Position numbers and translations under genes: made by a program. A stretch of DNA of 64,000 bases. Source: Streptomyces sp. NL15-2K. Its GTDB lineage: Bacteria; Actinomycetota; Actinomycetes; Streptomycetales; Streptomycetaceae. Under the pieces are notes generated by a model. It was not told the origin of the DNA. It made no database searches and saw only the letters and a list, made by a program, of their open reading frames with translations. The stretch is from the NCBI RefSeq assembly GCF_030551255.1, contig NZ_CP130630.1:10663001-10727000 (forward strand). Direction: 5' to 3'. Below, piece after piece: positions 60,876-64,000 of this stretch (position 1 is its first letter; each line of letters opens with the position of its first letter).

Positions 60876-62245
60876 GCGAGGAGCCGCAGGGGACGCCGGA
60901 GGGCTTCGCCGGTGTGCCGTACGTCGTGCCGCGTCCGCTCGCCGAACTGGGCCCGCTGCTCGACTGGTTGCGGGCCGGCCGCCCGGCCGGGGAGCGCCTG
61001 GACTTCACGGCCGGCACCGCCCTGCCCGACGGGCGCCTCGACCTGTGCAAGCAGGGACTCGGCGCGCGGGGCGCCGCCCTGGTCGCCGAGGCGCTGTCCC
61101 AAGGACCGTCTCCGGTACGGCACTTGCTGCTCGGCACCGATGCCCTGGGCGACGCCGGTGCCGCCGCCGTGGCCGGGACGGGCACGGCCGTCGAGACGCT
61201 CTACCTCGGCTGCAACGGCATCACCACGAACGGCGCCTGCCGGATCGCCGACCAGCTAAGGGCTTCTCCGCAGGCGCAGGCGCAGGCCGTCACCGGCGTC
61301 TGGCTCAAACGCAACCCGCTGGGCAGCGGGGGAGGACGGGCGGCGGCCGAACTCCTGGAATCCGCACGGTCGTTGCGCACTCTGGACCTGGTCCAGACCG
61401 GCCTCGACGCGGCGGGCGCCACCGTCCTCGCCGACGCACTGCTGGCGGCGGCCGCGGGCGGGCGTCGTATCGAGCGGCTCTTCGTCGGCGGCAACCCGCT
61501 GGGAGCAGCGGGTGCGGAGCCGCCTGCCGCGGTGATCGCCGCGGGCGCGATCGACGAACTGTACGTCTCGGCGGCCGGGTTGGGCGACGCGGGCGCGCTG
61601 TGCCTCGCCGACGCCCTGGAGCGGGCGCCGTACGGACGGCTCACCCGGCTGTCCGTCGCTAGTGCCGCGGCAGGCAACGTTTGCCCCGTCGCGACGCCCG
61701 GCACGCACTCTCGCCGCACCGGGCACAGACCCAAGTACATCCAGTACGAGGGCCTGCGCCCGGCACGGCGAGAGCACGCACCGGACGCCGCTCCTTGACG
61801 GGCAAACGTTGCCTGCCGCGGCACTAGCAACGGCATCGGACCGCGGGCGGCGGCCCGGCTCGTGTCGGCGGCGACCGCGGCCGGGGTCACCCTGCTGGAC
61901 CTCGGCCGGGTACGGGCGGTGGCGGTGCTTGGCGCGGCCGACAACCACATCGACCTGGCAGCCGCCGAGACGATCGCCGAGGCCCTCGCGGGCACGGCCC
62001 ACCGCCTCAAGCACCTCGTCCTCACCCACACCGGGCTGCGCAGCCGCGAGGCCCACCGTCTCCTCGACACCGCGCCCCGCGCCACCACGGCCACCCGCTT
62101 CGTGCTGGGCCGGGGCGTCGCAGCGAGCGTCAAGCGCCGCCTGGACGCGCTCAGCGCGCACGTGCCGGCCCCGACGGTCCCGGCCGACGTGGCGGCCGTA
62201 CGCAGCGTGCACCGGACCGCCCACGAGGAGCGGCCGGTTCACTGA
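60872..62245 (+). pseudogene. Leucine-rich-repeat gene split by a MITE
   Basis: Without the element the gene would encode 402 residues of ribonuclease-inhibitor-like leucine-rich repeats of about 28 residues (VRHLLLGTDALGDAGAAAVA, VETLYLGCNGITTNGACRIA, LRTLDLVQTGLDAAGATVLA and more). The insertion lies between SVA and SNGIG; removing the element and one CTAG copy restores the frame exactly. It adds 165 bases, 55 codons, but carries an in-frame TGA at 61796-61798, so translation gives 308 residues, the last about 46 from the element. GTG at 60872 overlaps the SDR stop, with GGGAGG upstream. A fragment could restart at GTG 61862. Confidence 0.85.
61659..61827 (-). mobile_element. MITE-like element, copy 2, inside the leucine-rich-repeat gene
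   Basis: A 161-bp body (61663-61823) with the same 24-bp terminal inverted repeats as copy 1 and CTAG at both borders (61659-61662, 61824-61827). Apart from one missing internal block it is almost identical to copy 1 in reverse orientation, indicating recent movement. The host gene is in frame on both sides, so the empty site can be read directly as GTCGCTAGCAAC. Confidence 0.88.
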
Positions 62246-62315
62246 GGCCTGTTCGGCGGATCAGGTCGCAGACGGGGGTCTGGCACGTACCTCTGCCCTA
62301 AGCTCTGCCTCAAGG

Positions 62316-62391
62316 GCGGGGTCGTAGCGCAGAGGCAGGCGCGCCGGTCTCCAGAACTGGAACACGCTGGTTCGAATCCAGCCGCCCCGCA
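62316..62391 (+). tRNA. Unusual tRNA, anticodon CCA (Trp), bulged acceptor stem
   Basis: It shares the body of the two tRNAs near 59.4 kb: TA linker, D-arm GCGC-AGAGGCAG-GCGC, T-arm GCTGG-TTCGAAT-CCAGC. The anticodon stem CCGGT/ACTGG has loop CTCCAGA (anticodon 62351-62353). The acceptor pairs as GCGGGG-CG with CGCCCCGC, eight pairs, only if T62322 is bulged; otherwise the stem is short. The variable loop has five bases. CC follows the discriminator A but CCA is not fully encoded. Either a degenerate copy or a tRNA with a special acceptor arm. Confidence 0.72.
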
Positions 62392-62411
62392 CCCTGACGG
62401 CACGGCGGCTG

Positions 62412-63389
62412 TCAGGCGCCCGCCCGGGCCGCCATCCGGGCCTTGCGCGCCGCCAGCTTCTCGTCGAACTTGGAGGCCTCCGAGTCCAGGCCGCTCATGT
62501 ACAGGCCCAGCTCCTCCTGCGCCTTGAGGCCCTCCGGGCCGAGACCGTCGATCTCCAGGACCTTCAGGAAGCGCAGGACGGGCTGGATGACGTCGTCGTG
62601 GTGGATGCGCATGTTGTAGATCTCGCCGATCGCCATCTGCGCGGCGGCCCGCTCGAAGCCGGGCATGCCGTGACCGGGCATGCGGAAGTTCACGATCACG
62701 TCGCGCACCGCCTGCATCGTCAGGTCGGGCGCGAGGTCGAAGGCGGCCTTCAGCAGGTTGCGGTAGAAGACCATGTGGAGGTTCTCGTCGGTCGCGATGC
62801 GCGCCAGCATGCGGTCGCAGACCGGGTCACCCGACTGGTGGCCGGTGTTGCGGTGCGAGACGCGGGTCGCCAGCTCCTGGAAGGCGACGTAGGCCACCGA
62901 GTGCAGCATCGAGTGGCGGTTGTCCGACTCGAAGCCCTCGCTCATGTGGGCCATCCGGAACTGCTCCAGCTTGTCCGGGTCCACCGCGCGCGAGGTGAGC
63001 AGGTAGTCGCGCATCACGATGCCGTGCCGGCCCTCCTCGGCGGTCCAGCGGTGCACCCAGGTGCCCCAGGCGCCGTCACGGCCGAAGAGGCTGGCGATCT
63101 CGTGGTGGTAGCTGGGGAGGTTGTCCTCGGTGAGCAGGTTCACCACCAGCGCGATCCGGCCGATCTCGGTGACCTTGGACTGCTCCTTCTCCCAGGCCTC
63201 GCCGTCCTCGAAGATGCCCGGGAAGTTCCGGCCGTCGCTCCACGGCACGTACTCGTGCGGCATCCAGTCCTTGGCGACGCTCAGGTGGCGGTTGAGCTCC
63301 TTCTCGACGACTTCCTCCAGCGCGTACAGCAGCCGGGCGTCGGTCCAGGCCGAGGACGGGCTGCCGAGGTGAGGGGAAGTGATCGTCAC
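62412..63389 (-). CDS. Acyl-ACP desaturase (DesA-like diiron enzyme)
   Basis: A 325-residue soluble diiron desaturase. Iron ligands are in TAEEGRHG (first EExxH) and ATDENLH (second), with additional Glu residues in the N-terminal helices. It introduces a double bond into acyl-ACP, altering membrane or lipid fatty acids. GTG at 63389. Three phased palindromes lie 56-101 bases upstream and probably bind its regulator. The gene ends 20 bases from the third unusual tRNA, convergent to it. Confidence 0.9.
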   Translation of the reverse strand: MTITSPHLGSPSSAWTDARLLYALEEVVEKELNRHLSVAKDWMPHEYVPWSDGRNFPGIFEDGEAWEKEQSKVTEIGRIALVVNLLTEDNLPSYHHEIASLFGRDGAWGTWVHRWTAEEGRHGIVMRDYLLTSRAVDPDKLEQFRMAHMSEGFESDNRHSMLHSVAYVAFQELATRVSHRNTGHQSGDPVCDRMLARIATDENLHMVFYRNLLKAAFDLAPDLTMQAVRDVIVNFRMPGHGMPGFERAAAQMAIGEIYNMRIHHDDVIQPVLRFLKVLEIDGLGPEGLKAQEELGLYMSGLDSEASKFDEKLAARKARMAARAGA

Positions 63390-63444
63390 GGGTACTCCAG
63401 GGGGACGCGGAAATGGGGTACGAGTCGGCGAGCGGTGCCGGCAA

Positions 63445-63490
63445 CCTACGGAATCGTAGGCTACGAATCCGTAGGTTACGAAGCCGTAGG
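63445..63490 (-). promoter_or_regulatory. Three phased palindromes upstream of the desaturase
   Basis: CTACG-GAAT-CGTAG, CTACG-AATC-CGTAG and TTACG-AAGC-CGTAG start at 63446, 63461 and 63476, an exact 15-bp period. Each is a 10-bp palindrome with a 4-base centre. Such sites suit a TetR-type regulator of fatty-acid desaturation binding cooperatively; no candidate regulator gene lies next to it in the window. Confidence 0.75.
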
Positions 63491-63594
63491 TTAAAGGCGC
63501 TGTAAAGATCCCTGATCAGCCGTGTTCCCCGAGCATGACAAACGGCCCCGGGAACCGCAGGTCCCGCGTCCGAACGGGTGGTGCGCTCACCCGG

Positions 63595-64000
63595 TCATGC
63601 ATACAGTCCGCGCATCCGCACCGAGAGGCATGTCACACAGCCCTCGAGCTTCTCGAACTCGCTGATGTCGACCAGGACCGGCTCGTGGCCCAGGTCGGCG
63701 AGCAACTCCGCGGTCTTCGGCGCGCTCGCCGCCATCAGCAGCTTCTCGCCGCCCAGCAGCACCACGTGCGACCCGGACTCCTCCGGCACCGACAAGAAGC
63801 GCGGGAACAGTGACGGCTTGTCCACCTTGGGGATGTGCCCGACGACCGTCCCGTCGGGCAGCGCGGTGACCGACGACTTCAGGTGCAGCACCTTGCTCAC
63901 CGGCACGGCGACGATCCGCGCCCCGAGCGGCTCGAAGGCGGCCCGCAGCTGCTGGACGCCGGCCGCGTTCGTGCGGCCGCCCCGGCCGACGTAGACCGTG
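63595..64000 (-). CDS. Dimethylarginine dimethylaminohydrolase-like, C-terminal part
   Basis: The last 134 codons of a gene that enters from beyond the right edge. The visible part has the amidinotransferase-fold pattern TVYVGRGGRTNAAGVQQLRA, then VLHLKSSVTALPDGTVVG with the catalytic His, and EGCVTCLSVRMRGLYA with the catalytic Cys near the C terminus. It would hydrolyse dimethylarginine or arginine to citrulline. Assignment within the family is limited by the missing N terminus. Confidence 0.82.
   Translation of the reverse strand, partial: TVYVGRGGRTNAAGVQQLRAAFEPLGARIVAVPVSKVLHLKSSVTALPDGTVVGHIPKVDKPSLFPRFLSVPEESGSHVVLLGGEKLLMAASAPKTAELLADLGHEPVLVDISEFEKLEGCVTCLSVRMRGLYA

Noticed and set aside
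61663..61798. Protein-coding tail inside MITE copy 2
   Set aside because: The frame is simply read-through of the interrupted leucine-rich-repeat gene; the element itself codes for nothing recognisable.
1..64000. CRISPR arrays, rRNA genes, prophage or integrative element
   Set aside because: No regularly spaced repeats, rRNA sequence, integrase or phage structural gene was seen. The tRNAs were checked for attachment-site duplications; none was apparent within the window.

Overview
The window is a stretch of chromosome from a high-GC actinomycete, almost certainly a Streptomyces. Third codon positions are nearly always G or C, GTG and TTG starts are common, neighbouring genes often share an ATGA/GTGA stop-start overlap, and family types such as WhiB-like, MmyB-like, DUF2510, DUF3048 and a two-domain laccase are present. 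The MarR regulator and the small laccase closely resemble PcaV and SLAC of Streptomyces coelicolor. No rRNA, prophage, CRISPR array or complete insertion sequence was found.

Layout. 0-3.6 kb: a partial hypothetical gene, an alpha/beta hydrolase, an XRE regulator with an ImmA/IrrE-type metallopeptidase, and an MmyB-like sensor domain protein. 3.7-9.3 kb: an apparently complete set for the early steps of trans-4-hydroxyproline breakdown (three-subunit D-hydroxyproline dehydrogenase, pyrroline-hydroxycarboxylate deaminase, hydroxyproline epimerase, GntR regulator). 9.3-15.8 kb: a nitrate/taurine-type ABC importer facing an IclR regulator, then a VanA-like Rieske oxygenase, a tiny Cys/His protein and a VanB-like reductase, all translationally coupled. 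16.0-18.8 kb: a truncated LLM oxidoreductase, an MFS transporter and a TetR regulator. 18.8-20.2 kb: a secreted DUF1996 protein.

20.7-29.5 kb is one long operon: carbohydrate ABC importer, carboxylesterase, ROK regulator, GMC oxidoreductase resembling pyranose/C-glycoside oxidases, a nucleoside-type deaminase and a xylose-isomerase-like TIM barrel. I read it as a candidate oxidative glycoside or nucleoside cleavage pathway. 29.5-41.5 kb is mixed: MHS transporter, Tat-exported phospholipase C, scramblase-like protein, DMT transporter/PAP2 phosphatase/TetR group with a long perfect inverted repeat, a DUF2510 membrane protein, a large AAA-TPR protein lacking the usual LuxR end, and an SDR. 41.6-46.1 kb is the pcaHGBL operon with divergent pcaV; it could take protocatechuate made by the Rieske system. 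46.1-50.7 kb holds a DUF3048 lipoprotein, a zinc dehydrogenase and a split end-joining ligase/polymerase pair.

50.7-57.7 kb is an export cluster: cupredoxin-DUF1080 protein, ThuA-sugar dehydrogenase fusion, small laccase and a LacI regulator with a perfect palindrome in front of it. 57.7-62.4 kb is the most unusual part. It holds a WhiB-like protein, two closely packed tRNA genes, a zinc-finger SDR without the catalytic tyrosine, a leucine-rich-repeat gene and a third tRNA. The three tRNAs share one unusual body but carry Glu, Ala and Trp anticodons. A MITE-like element has cut the leucine-rich-repeat gene, and a second copy lies 3.9 kb away in the opposite orientation. The window ends with an acyl-ACP desaturase under three evenly phased palindromes and the 3' part of a dimethylarginine dimethylaminohydrolase gene.
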